DNA of 64,000 bases from Oscarella lobularis (Eukaryota > Porifera > Homoscleromorpha > Homosclerophorida > Oscarellidae). The DNA lies in NCBI RefSeq assembly GCF_947507565.1, contig NC_089185.1, positions 3,155,029-3,219,028 of the forward strand, in the 5' to 3' direction. This document shows, one piece after another, positions 1 through 11,889 of the stretch (the stretch's first letter is position 1; the number at the start of each line of letters is the position of its first letter). The translations under genes and the position numbers were made by a program. The notes below the pieces were generated by a model that worked only from the letters and a program-made list of their open reading frames with translations, searched no databases and was not told the DNA's origin.

Positions 1-65
1 CGAATGAAATAATGTACGATAGGTATCGAACGTGTAAAGAGAGCTTCTGTTGTCATTTTTCGCAG

Positions 66-1556
66 GCTAACGGATCCCGAAGGCGAACTGGCAACGGAAA
101 CGAGCACAAAGAAGGAAGGGGGAACGAAATCGACATCGACAACGACGTCAACAACAATGACGATGACAACGAAGACAGTAAAGACGATGGCTAGTTGGAG
201 GCGACGTCGAAGACGGCGTTTTGGCGGCGGGGAAAAAGGAAAAGCTGAATTGCCCGTCATTGTGCATGTGCCAATTGATAGACATCGTGACGAACTCGCA
301 TCAGTGTTGAATAGCGACGATGACGATAATGATGATGACAAAGATCGTCTAATTATTAATGAAAAAGTCTACAGGAAAGGAAAAGTGATAGGACAGGGTG
401 GATCAAGCAAGGTACAGTATCAATGGAACTGCTTCTAACAGAGCACTGTCTTATCTTATTTCTCAGGTCATCGAGGCTATTTCGAAGGAAGGAGGTGCTT
501 GTGTTGCTGTGAAATGCGTCGATTTGTCAAACATTGAAGACAGCGAAATTGAAATGGGATATCTTCAGGAAGTGAAAATGCTTAGAACGTTCAATGAGAC
601 CAATTGTCCTCGTATCATCAGATTGATTGACTGGTACAGAAAAATAAATTATAGTCATGTGTTGAATATATACCCTATAGGGAATATCAAGAGAGAAATG
701 GACTCTTGTTCATTGTAATGGAGAAGGCGGAAAGAGATTTGGGATCAATGATGAGGACAGAAAAGCTCAAGAGGCACAAGATTCAATTATTTTGGGAGGA
801 TATGCTCAGAGCAGTTCAAGTTAGAAAAGAGAAACCCCAAGTCATTGTCTGTCATCGTTTATTCTATTATTTTAGGCTGTTCATAAGGAAGGAGTTGTGC
901 ATGGCGATTTAAAACCGGCGAATTTTGTTGTGAAAGATGATCATCTTTATCTCATTGATTTTGGAATTGCTGATCAGATTGATGACGGATCAACGAGCGT
1001 CAATCGTTTCATGCACAAGGGAACAGCTAATTATATGGCACCAGAAGCAATAAATTACGGCGGAAGAATGAAGGTCGGTCAGGGGGTTAGGGTTAGTCAG
1101 TCAATGAGATGTCTTGTCTATTAATTTATCATATTCTTCAGGTTGGTCCCTATAGTGACGTTTGGTCTCTTGGCTGCATTTTGTACTCAATGGTCAGTGG
1201 ACGTCCACCCTTTGCAGACAAATCTGCATACAAAGAGAAGCTCTTTGCTATTATCGACTCTTCCCATGAGATTCCCTTTCCCAAGCATTGGGATTTTCAA
1301 GTCGTTGACGTCATTAGGGTAATGACAACAGGTAATTGTATTTGTAATGATTATTCTTTGTAGATGTGTCTCAAAAGAGACCCTAAAAAAAGAGCAACAA
1401 TTCACCAACTTCTTTCTCATTCATTTTTAAACGAATATTGTGATTCTCCTCCGTCTTCTTCTTCTTCTTCTTCTGGTGAGTCAAGTCATCTCATAGAAAA
1501 ATGCGTATATTTGTTGTATATTAGCTGCTGAAATGAATAAGGAAAACTGGATGTGA
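66..1556 (+). CDS. TTK: TTK/MPS1-type spindle-checkpoint protein kinase, 3' part, seven exons
   Basis: Dual-specificity kinase of the spindle assembly checkpoint, which acts at kinetochores. Visible exons are 66-411, 467-633, 681-819, 876-1073, 1142-1318, 1364-1475 and 1525-1556; all six introns are 45-68 nt GT-AG. The first visible exon is entered in mid-codon from an acceptor at 65, so the N-terminus is off the left edge. After a Thr/Lys-rich and an acidic linker come the kinase motifs in order: glycine loop GQGGSSK, VAVK lysine, HGDLKPANF catalytic loop, LIDFGIAD (DFG), MAPEAI (APE) and SDVWSLGCIL. The GGSSK, LIDFGIA and CLKRDPKKR signatures are those of the MPS1 family rather than generic kinases. 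A serine tract follows the kinase domain. The stop at 1554-1556 assumes the last small intron; reading through it gives a stop at about 1533. The next gene begins only 180 bp downstream on the same strand. Confidence 0.9.
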
Positions 1557-1736
1557 AGTTATGTATGTATTCTAGTGACTCCGAGCAAAGTTCTACGATA
1601 AAACAATTAATTAAGTCAGACTGTATTAGGTGACGTTATCATATACGGGACGTATACGACAAAGATGTGACGTGGCGCTGACGTGTTCGTTTTTTTCTTG
1701 CGTTGACGTGGGCTTTAGCGAGCTCATTTTGCAACG
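1557..1736 (+). promoter_or_regulatory. Copine upstream region with four TGACGT sites
   Basis: This is the whole gap between the TTK stop and the copine start. TGACGT occurs at 1631-1636, 1668-1673, 1679-1684 and 1704-1709, all on the + strand. Two of these continue as TGACGTGG, the bZIP site bound by ATF6/XBP1-type factors. No TATA box is evident. The role as a promoter is inferred from position and motif clustering. Confidence 0.45.
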
Positions 1737-4068
<2,332 letters not shown>

Positions 4069-4566
4069 TTATTACAGTAGAGAAGCATGTGTATGTGTGT
4101 GAGTCGGGTTATAGAAGCATGTTATTATTGTAGGACTCAAATGTACACAAAAATCCAATATTTCTTAAATAAACCCGGAAATGACCCGGAAGTTGTACGA
4201 CAATAAAAATGAACGTCCTTTCGGCGACTTGAAAGAGGGGAGGCGTTTTACCCACGCCTCCTGGCGGGCGGAGCCCGGAGCTTCGGTTGACCCACGAAGC
4301 ATGGGGTATGGCCTCTTTATCCTCGATTGGCCTCGGAGATGGCCTTGGGAGTGAAGCGTCCTCGGATTTGAGTCCGCCACCCATGGTGTCCAAGGGGACC
4401 GCCATTTTGACCCACCGCGTCTCACCATAGTGGGGAAGCCAACTCTATCGGCCCCTGCTACAGAGGTATGGCCTCTTTAACCTCATTGGCCTCGGAGGGT
4501 CTCTTCAAGAGGAGGGGGACCTGTCTGACGTCGCCACCTCACGTCATTTCAACCAAATCAATCCTC
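4069..4566 (-). mobile_element. Possible transposon fragment (minus orientation)
   Basis: This lies between the convergent copine and C2CD5-like genes. It is GC-rich and noncoding in appearance, with internal repetition: GGTATGGCCTCTTTA occurs at about 4305 and 4466. The stretch around 4438-4480 matches the reverse complement of about 59255-59295 near the telomere (shared CAACTCTAT and CAGAGGTATGGCCT blocks). Two related dispersed copies in opposite orientation suggest a mobile element, perhaps the 3' end of a retroelement. No coding domain or target-site duplication was recognised. Confidence 0.35.
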
Positions 4567-4766
4567 TTGTATATCCTGGGAAGAAAGGGACGACGAATGA
4601 ATAAAAAAAGAATTTCTAAATGACGTCATATGCCACTCACCTTCTTCGCGCGGAATTATCTCTCTCAATGCATAAGACCGCCTAAAGAGATTAGGCGACG
4701 ACTCACTCCTCGAAATGATTCTAGATATATTATATAGCCATGGAGGGATCAGGGTGACCCTCCCAT

Positions 4767-6720
4767 TTACTTACTTCGAATTGCTTGGTCTCCTATTTCT
4801 TTTAAGGTGAACGGAAGATCTTCACCTGGAGTCGACTCTTTTGCTACGCGGCCGTCGGATAGTAGAGCAATTGAAACTATATACGAACTACCTTGTCTTT
4901 TTGTCGGTGTTAATTTCGAAGCGCTTAGAACGACACCAGTTACACAGAGCTGTATTAATTAATTAATTTCGAGATGACTGAGAATTTAAGGCGAGTACCT
5001 GAACTTCGTCTTCGTCTGGGAGATCGCAGTCAAATCTTAAATTGCATAGACAGCAAGGAAACGATTTGGAGAGTTTGAAGGACACGAGCTATAGAAAGAA
5101 AATGGAGGGAACTCTAACCCAACCCTTAGATTTAGAAGTAACTTGTAAAATTTCGTTGAAAATCTTGGAGAATTGTTCGTCGGCAAATTCTTGTGGATGC
5201 AAGATTGTTTTCTTTTGAACAACTGTTATCATCTATATTCAACAATGAAGGAGACTATTTTTTGAAATTTTTGACGACGACCTGTGACGTTTTTGTTCCG
5301 TATCGAACGTCCATGCCCGGTACAAGTTGAGTACTGCAGCAGAAAAGATCTAAAGAACCCTAACTCAATTCTTGAGAATTCTCTCTCAAAAATGTTAGGG
5401 ACCATTAGGAAGTGAGACATCGTTAAGAATAGATACTGCATCCGCCTCTCCTTGATCGCCAACCTAACCCACCATCAAATTAAATTACACATAGAATGTA
5501 CTGTGACTGTAATTGTAGAAACTTCGGCTATGAGAGCGGGTTCGGATGACGTTCCTGACAAATCTAATTACGGACGATGATCCCACGACGCCGTCGCTCC
5601 CGTTTCGTCTCCGTCATCGTTGGCAGAATCGCTGTCCGACTCCTAGAGGGTCATCATAAAAGAAGAGAATGTTATTGAGGAAATGAAAGGACATACAGAC
5701 TGAGAAACGACGGCGGCGGCGGCGGCGCTTGTCGTGCCCGTGCTAGAGGAGGTGAGGTTATAGAGAGCACGATTCCTCTCAGTTAACTCAATGATTTGTT
5801 CTCGCACGTCCTTCTTTCCCATGGTTAGTAAAGAGGGTTTGGGAAGAGCGGCGAGATAGACAGCTGTTCCTGACTATAGACGACATCATGGGGAAATGAT
5901 TGGATTCCTATTCGTATCGTCGACTTACTGCTATTGCAACAAGCAAACTTTCTCCAACCGTCACTTGAATGCGAAGTCCAAAAACGGCATTCATTCCTTT
6001 CACTTTAAGTTTATTGAGAAGTTGACGGTGAACGTCGTGTTGGAGAAAAGGGAGCGCCTATTGAGAAAGGAAATCAAGGGACACCGGTGAGTGGCCGGCT
6101 CTAGATGGTTTTTTTACGTCGCTAACAGCAACAGCGTTACTTTCTCCTTTGTCTTTCTTCTTGTTTCGACAGATTCTGACTCAGGGAGAGATTATAGATG
6201 ATGATGATGATGATGAAGTCTTTTACCTTGCTTGAATGAAGCCAACCATAGCCGATTACTTGGGCATTGGGAGGAACTTCGGTCGTCGAAAGAAGAACTT
6301 CCGGTACGTATTTCTTTCTAAATATTTTAAAATAGCGTCGTTTTTCTATTAGGCCGGTGCAATTGAGAGGCGATTTCTTTAGTGTTATGGGAAAGGGTAG
6401 TGAAGTGGGGGAGTAGGGAATCTCAAAGGGATTATTCAGGGTAAAATCGTCAATTTGTGAAGCAACTCTATTATAAAAAAAACAATGAGTCAGAAAAACA
6501 CGATCGACTAAACGGTCACTTACGGATCTTTGATTGCATCAGAACTACTCTCTTTGACTTCGATGGCGGAAGATGTTGGTGAAACAGTGGAACCTTTTCC
6601 GAGGAACAGAATTCGATAGACATCTATACGTTTCAAGAATAGCACTCACTTGGCAATGGTAATCCCGGTAGATAGAGATTGGCTGCTGTGCCTAGAGCTG
6701 ACAGAACGCAAAGCTCGTCA
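4767..6720 (-). CDS. C2CD5: C2CD5-like protein, central/C-terminal part only
   Basis: In vertebrates C2CD5 is a C2-domain protein of insulin-stimulated GLUT4 vesicle traffic. On the minus strand, exon by exon, this copy reads DELCVLSALGTAANLYLP, then YVPEVLLSTTEVPPNAQVIG, then ICRNKKKDKGESNAVAVSD, then ALPFLQHDVHRQLLNKLKVK and GMNAVFGLRIQVTVGE, SGTAVYLAALPKPSLL, a low-complexity acidic stretch, FADEQFSKIFNEILQ, FPCCLCNLRFDCDLPDEDE and VQLCVTGVVLSASK. All are colinear with the family. The last exons are 4999-5088, 4892-4949 and 4767-4843. The N-terminal C2 half cannot be found upstream, and the family's C-terminal domain is absent. The stop at 4767 directly follows a strong GTAAGT donor, so an alternative tail may extend to about 4555. 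The junction near 6180-6235 needs a GC-AG intron or contains a one-base problem. This could be a truncated paralogue, a decaying copy or a misassembly. Confidence 0.75.
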
Positions 6721-6879
6721 CTAGAAAAAGAAAATACAAGGTACACTAGACAGAATTCAGTCATGGGCTAGTGGACCAATGAGAGAAACGGACATAATTA
6801 GATACAAGAAACTATGCTATTAGCAACATAAGGCATCGTCATCATCATCAGTAAGATCGCATGTCTTGGCGAGACGAGT

Positions 6880-7402
6880 TTAGTTCTTTCGCTTCTCGAA
6901 CACGAACCTTTCAGAAGTAGCGGGGGTAGCATAGTGAGAAGCTTGATCGCTAGTCGTCGGAACAACAGCAGCGTCACCGCCGCCGTGAGAGCCAAGTGGA
7001 AGAGCGTACATTTGTGGAGGCACACCGTAGCCGGGATGAGGAGGAGGAGGAGGAGGATATGATGATTCTAATGGATTGATACTAGCCGTTTCATCACGAT
7101 AGCCACATCGCGTAGTCGATGATGAATGGTTGTCAAGGTAGCGTGACGCCGTTTCCGTTGAATAGCCGCTCGATATGAGAGCGGATTTGATCGTCATAAG
7201 AGGATACCAGGAATATTTTTGAAGTAGATAAGCCCAATTGGCGGTTCTGTATCGAATTTCGACGTTCTTCATCGGTGAGTGGAGTTCCGTTGGGCAGACG
7301 ATCCGCGGCGGCGGCGGCGGCGGCGGGAAATGTCGTCGTTGTCAGCTGTTGTTCAGTAGGCGGCGGAGCGTTATACGCATGCTCTAGAAATTCAAAAACA
7401 GC
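6880..7402 (-). CDS. Unidentified coding fragment, Ala- and Pro-rich
   Basis: Two adjoining open stretches look coding on the minus strand. The first follows an acceptor at about 7383 (TTTCTAG) and reads AYNAPPPTEQQL, an alanine run from GCC repeats, then RLPNGTPLTDEERRNSIQNR. The second, in another frame and probably after a splice, holds SSYPPPPPPHPGYGVPPQMY, a glycine patch and TTSDQASHYATPATSE. Pro-rich segments like these often bind WW or SH3 domains. I do not recognise the family. It may be the upstream part of the C2CD5-like gene or a separate gene; no C2 domain is visible. Confidence 0.4.
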
Positions 7403-7499
7403 CACTCACAACGTGGCAAACCCGTTTCGAATAGTGCATACCGTTAATTTTTCGATCGACTTTGCCTTCGTTTTCGCTTTTTTTCTTGTCTTCGTCTAC

Positions 7500-8155
7500 G
7501 TCTACGTCTAGGCCGACTTGAAAGACATTTCGCGTCGACCTCCTCGGCCAGATCTACGTTCAAATCGCGATCTCTTGCCATAGTGTCGTGCATAACCAGC
7601 CATGATTGCGAAGTGATTTGCTTCTTTTTTGCTGCAAAAGGCTTGGGGGCCCCTTGAACGTAGAATCGAAGCGTTCCGGATGTTTACGCCTGAACAATTT
7701 AATCAAAGAGATACTGTAGAGCCTACCTTCCACCATAGATCTATGCTTCCACCCACTTTCCCACTTCGTACGGGCTCCAAAGAGCTACGCGCAAGACGTC
7801 TTCGTTCGTCCGTCCGTCCGTTTCTTACGAGAGAGAGGCGGCTATATCAAGCTTCGGCTAATTTAAGCGTCAGAAAAAAGAATAGCGAACCTCGTGACTG
7901 CTGTTGACCAAGTGCGACGACCGATTCTCTTTCGCTTCATCGCTTTCCATGCTTCACGTTCAAAGGAGAGCGAGAATCGGCACAAGACAGCTTTCTCTTG
8001 AAGATACGAAAAAGGTGTACGGGGATGCGAACCCGCCCGGATTAAAAAAGATATTGTTTTAGGATTAGGACGGGGGGAGGCACTCACTTTGTTTTCTTAT
8101 TCTTCTTGTGTTTTTTGTCTGTTGGATGGAATGAGTCGTACGACGTAGGCAGCAT
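7500..8155 (-). CDS. Unidentified gene, 5' exons (tentative)
   Basis: A plausible minus-strand gene start is ATG at 8155, giving MLPTSYDSFHPTD followed by a lysine-rich tract. The exon is 8088-8155 and ends at a GTGAGT donor. An acceptor just before 7951 keeps frame into MESDEAKENRSSHLVNSSHE. Further exons with good GT-AG borders give PKLDIAAS, then SSLEPVRSGKVGGSIDLW, then RKHPERFDSTFK. Beyond that the model is unclear, and a basic arginine/lysine-rich frame runs to about 7455. I do not recognise the protein. Only the chain of in-frame splice sites supports it; expressed sequence would settle it. Confidence 0.35.
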
Positions 8156-8192
8156 GTCCTTAGCTTTCACCGATATCCTAGATGAAAGTCCA

Positions 8193-8256
8193 GGATTTTA
8201 TAGGGTAAGCAACTTTTCAACGAAAAAGGCCAAAAGTCATTTACCCTATAAAATCC
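8193..8256. repeat. Perfect 16-bp inverted repeat
   Basis: GGATTTTATAGGGTAA at 8193-8208 is perfectly complementary to TTACCCTATAAAATCC at 8241-8256, with a 32-nt loop. It lies 38 bp upstream of the tentative minus-strand start at 8155. It could be a foldback element remnant, a cruciform or an RNA hairpin. Confidence 0.85.
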
Positions 8257-8548
8257 GGACCCGACATAGAACCCTGACATCGACACTCTATCACCAACAT
8301 AACAGTGGCATCTCCACCTAATTCTTAACTAATTAAATACTTTCAATGCCATTTGCGTGATTGCTAAAGCGCAGTAGTGACTCAAGCAGCGAAGGAAGCA
8401 AACGTAAATCATAATGAGCAATGCACCAACATTGGTGGTATTACGGTATCAGATCAAAGTACAAACCGCTGTAACGCAAAACAGCAACTCAAGCGTCTTG
8501 CCGGACCAACTCAACTAACTCAAGCGTCTTGCCGGACTATCTATCGAG
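8257..8548. other. Intergenic, no gene seen
   Basis: No coding signal was seen. It contains a 20-bp direct repeat, ACTCAAGCGTCTTGCCGGAC, at about 8487 and 8518, just past the stop of the coiled-coil gene. Confidence 0.6.
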
Positions 8549-9781
8549 TCAAAGCTCAAGCACTGCCGAGCTAATCCATTTGAATGCATTCTTGAAGTCA
8601 TCTTCGGTTTTCTCAGGAGCAGCCTTGGAACGGATGAGAGCAAAGTTCAATTTTCCAGAATCGGCGGCTGAGGGGAGAGAGACGCGGTTTCGCTTCTTCA
8701 CTATAGTCGAAAAAATTTCACCGTACGATGAATCCCACTTGGTGCTGCATGACAGTTTTTTCCAATTGGCCACTGCAAGCTCGTACTCTTGCTTCGTAAG
8801 AGGCTTTTTTTTTTCGTCATACTCTCTCGTGAAATTTTTCAGAAGTAAGCCCTTCTTCTCAGGAAGAACGCTCCTCTGCAATTTTTCTTCAAAAGAAGTA
8901 ATGATCTGGGAGGCGATTACGAGTTGCCTATCAAACTCTAACGCATTCAACCGAGCGCTCATTGAGGCCAACTCTTCCTTCTGCGAGGCCAACTCCTCCT
9001 TCTGCGAGGCCAACTTTTCGTTGAATTTCTCCTTCTGCGAGGCCAACTTTTCGTTGAATTCCTCCTCCAACTCCTTCTTCATCTCTTCCTTCTGCGAGAC
9101 CAACTTTTCGCTGAATTTCTCCTCCAACTCCAACTTGAATTCTTCCCTCTCTTTGGCGATCTGCTCCAGAGTCTTAGCCAGTTTCGTTTCAATTTGACGG
9201 TCAATTGACTCGTCGCGCTGCTGCAAGTGAGACTTGATTTGGCTCTTTTGATTGGCTACTTTCTTCTTGAGGCGGTCAATCTCTCCGTCCTGTCGACGAA
9301 TAACGTCTGCTTGCTTCCCACGCTCGCGCTCTTTTGCCTGCAGCTCCCCGCGCAATCGCTTCTCCTCCTTTGACGACTTCTCAGCACGACTGTTTGCGAG
9401 AACCACGTTTGCCTCCATATGAGCAAGCTCCAAGTCATAACTCTTAGCGACTTGGTCTTTCGGATCGCCCCTCGAGCGGAGCGCGTCAATAACGCCGTTC
9501 TGAGCGTCTATTTTTCTCTTCTGTTCGGACATAACGGCTTTGACATCAACAATTTCGCTTTCCAGTTCGGAGAGACCGTTGCGAAGTGACGAACTACAAA
9601 GTTCGACGACTCTTATTACTTCACAGAGCGATTCGCGATCACAGCGAATGCTAGTCAAGCTTTCGATCGCTTCGTCGATCAAAGAGACGTCGCATCGTAG
9701 CTTTCTCGCCTCTTGCAGAGTGGCGGTCGTCGTCTCTATCAGTTTTCGCACGTTCTCGTCATCGCTCGAGCGTTCGGCCAT
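8549..9781 (-). CDS. Intronless coiled-coil protein, 410 residues, family unknown
   Basis: This is a single uninterrupted frame from ATG at 9781 to a stop at 8549, unusual among neighbours whose exons average about 130 nt. Residues 1-90 are mixed helical. About residues 90-300 are strongly heptad-like and charged, with a repeated block of the form (E)KLASQKEE at about 215-265 that appears to have grown by internal duplication. The C-terminal 100 residues are not coiled-coil and contain KKGLLLKNFTREYDEKKKPL, a WKKL and a WDSSYGEIFSTIV segment, and end in FKWISSAVLEL. This suggests a filament-like or scaffold protein with a small globular tail. No signal peptide or membrane segment is seen. It could be a retrocopy or a lineage-specific gene; I do not recognise a homologue. 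Confidence 0.75.
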   Translation of the reverse strand: MAERSSDDENVRKLIETTTATLQEARKLRCDVSLIDEAIESLTSIRCDRESLCEVIRVVELCSSSLRNGLSELESEIVDVKAVMSEQKRKIDAQNGVIDALRSRGDPKDQVAKSYDLELAHMEANVVLANSRAEKSSKEEKRLRGELQAKERERGKQADVIRRQDGEIDRLKKKVANQKSQIKSHLQQRDESIDRQIETKLAKTLEQIAKEREEFKLELEEKFSEKLVSQKEEMKKELEEEFNEKLASQKEKFNEKLASQKEELASQKEELASMSARLNALEFDRQLVIASQIITSFEEKLQRSVLPEKKGLLLKNFTREYDEKKKPLTKQEYELAVANWKKLSCSTKWDSSYGEIFSTIVKKRNRVSLPSAADSGKLNFALIRSKAAPEKTEDDFKNAFKWISSAVLEL

Positions 9782-10130
9782 TGTCTAGCTAGCGCGCGCA
9801 CAGAAGGTAGCACAGAAGGTACCACTATCATCTACAGCCCAGCAAATCATCTTACCATCAGGCCTACAAGAGAACAAATACAACGATGATGATACATCAT
9901 GATCTATTGTTACGTGTTAAGCAAATATGGCGGCGAATATGAAACAGGTAGCTAGCTAACTAGCTAACCTTCGTCATGCTCATTAGTTGCCCAGAGCAAG
10001 CTAAAAACTTTTCCTTCAAAGCTTGTAAGATGAAGGATGAATTTTCCTTATAATAAAAGAGACGGTTATTGATGTTATCATGATACTGACAACCTAGAGC
10101 AAGAATTTTGATTACGGTTAGGAATAAAGA
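9782..10130. other. Intergenic, no gene seen
   Basis: This is AT-rich sequence between the coiled-coil gene start and the stop of the next minus-strand gene. It contains a short GCTAGCTAACTAGCTAAC run at about 9950. No RNA gene was recognised. Confidence 0.5.
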
Positions 10131-10893
10131 CTATTTATGAATAATGAAAGTCACGTACCAATCCTCGTTTGCCTCCTGAAGGAGGAGGAGGATTCAGTGT
10201 AACGTGTTACAACCTAGGAAGACGTCAACGTGTGACCGTGTCCAGTTGAAGAGCAGACATGCTCTGAGCAAAAACATTGAGCCGATTACTCTACACGAAT
10301 GAAAACATTCTAATTCTTTCTCTTAGTGCGTCGTAATCTTGACTTACTGTCTGGCACAAATGATCAACATTCTCCTTGAAACACTAAAAAGATTGGATGA
10401 GTTAGGGTTAGATTATGAGGCAGGCATAGAATTGTATACCTGATAATTATTACTTCCCAATGATAGTACAGCAGAAAGGAGAGACTCTCGCAATGATATG
10501 TACGTTTCATTGTTAGACAATAGGGAAGTTTGATCGATGTGAACAATTAATTTCTTGACAGAAGCGAGAAGGTCTGTAGCAGCTGACGTGAGCTCAAATT
10601 CCTGATGAAAAGAATTTTCCTCTTCCTCTTCCAATACTTTGCTACTGTCAGGAACTGCCGCCGCCGGAAGCATGTGATCCGTCAGCAATTGACTCATATA
10701 TTGGGATGAAGTAAGAAGAAATTCAATGAAATTCTCTCCGTTGTCAATAGAACATAATGATGATTGCTAATAGAATTAAAATTATTGTCTGTCAAGAAGA
10801 GAGGATAATAATTAATTAATTAATGAGGCTTACGAGCAATTTTAGGAGAGTAACAGCTTCTAAAATTTCCTCTTGGTGGCCTACTTTGCTAAC
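10131..10893 (-). CDS. Unidentified gene, 3' part, cut by the first satellite array
   Basis: The minus-strand exons 10834-10893, 10440-10766, 10348-10383, 10237-10263 and 10131-10175 all join in frame with GT-AG borders. The product is helical and acidic: VSKVGHQEEILEAVTLLKLL, then ENFIEFLLTSSQYMSQLL, a short glutamate run, ATDLLASVKKLIVHIDQTSL, then CFKENVDHLCQT and SMSALQLDT. The last exon is tentative. Upstream of the acceptor at 10894-10895 there are only about 22 bp of intron before family A repeats begin. The start of the gene is therefore missing, unless an intron spans several kilobases of satellite. I do not recognise the family. Confidence 0.6.
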
Positions 10894-10916
10894 CTAAACC
10901 AAAGAATCGATTAGTT

Positions 10917-11889
10917 AGGAGAGACCCGTTGGCTAGCCCCTGTAATTTCGCTGTAATTTATTACAGGAGAGACCCGTTGGCTAGCTTCCTGTAATTTCGC
11001 TGTAGTTTATTACAGGAGAGACCCGTTGGCTAGCCCCTGTAATTTCGCTGTAGTTTATTACAGGGCAGACCCGTTTGCTAGCCCCTGTAATTTCGCTGTA
11101 ATTTATTACAGGAGAGACCCGTTGGCTAGCCCCTGTCATTTCGCTGTAATTTATTACAGGAGAGACCCGTTGGCTAGCCTCTGTAATTTCGCTGTAGTTT
11201 ATTACAGGAGAGACCCGTTGGCTAACCCCCTGTAATTTCGCTGTAATTTATTACAGGAGAGACCCGTTGCCTAGCCCCTGTAATTTCGCTGTAATTTATT
11301 ACAGGAGAGACCCGTTGGCTAGCTTCTGTAATTTCGCTGTAATTTATTACAGGAGAGACCCGTTGGCTAACGCCCTGTAATTTTGCTGTAATTTATTACA
11401 GGAGAGACCCGTTGGCTAACTCCCTGTAATTTCGCTGTAATTTATTACAGGAGAGACCCGTTGCCTAGCCCCTGTAATTTCGCTGTAATTTATTACAGGA
11501 GAGACCCGTTGGCTAGTCCCTGTAATTTTGCTGTAGTTTATTACAGGAGAGACCCGTTGGCTAGCCCTCTGTAATTTCGCAGTAGTTTATTACAGGAGAG
11601 ACCCGTTGGCTAGCCCCTGTAATTTCGCTGTAGTTTATTACAGGAGAGACCCGTTGGCTAGCCCTCTGTAATTTCGCTCTAGTTTATTACAGGAGAGACC
11701 CGTTGGCTAGCCCCTGTAATTTCGCTGTAGTTTATTACAGGAGAGACCCGTTGGCTCACCCCCTGTAAATTCGCTGTAATTTATTACAGGAGAGACCCGT
11801 TGGCTAGCCCCTGTAATTTCGGTGTGCTTTATTACAGGAGAGACCAGTTGGCTAACCCCCTGTAATTTTGCTGTAATTTATTACAGGAG
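10917..11889 (+). repeat. Family A satellite, block 1 (48-bp monomer, about 20 copies)
   Basis: The monomer is 47-49 bp and contains GAGAGACCCGTTGGCTAG, then CCTGTAATTTCG, then CTGTAATTTATTACAG. The last motif is a perfect 7+2+7 inverted repeat. Copies differ mainly in CTAG versus CTAA and in GTAATTT versus GTAGTTT. Confidence 0.95.

Noticed and set aside
7629-7907. Plus-strand 92-codon frame
   Set aside because: Antisense to better supported minus-strand exons and crosses their splice sites.
8529-9197. Plus-strand 222-codon Ser/Asn-rich frame
   Set aside because: Antisense shadow of the coiled-coil gene's repeated Glu/Lys codons.
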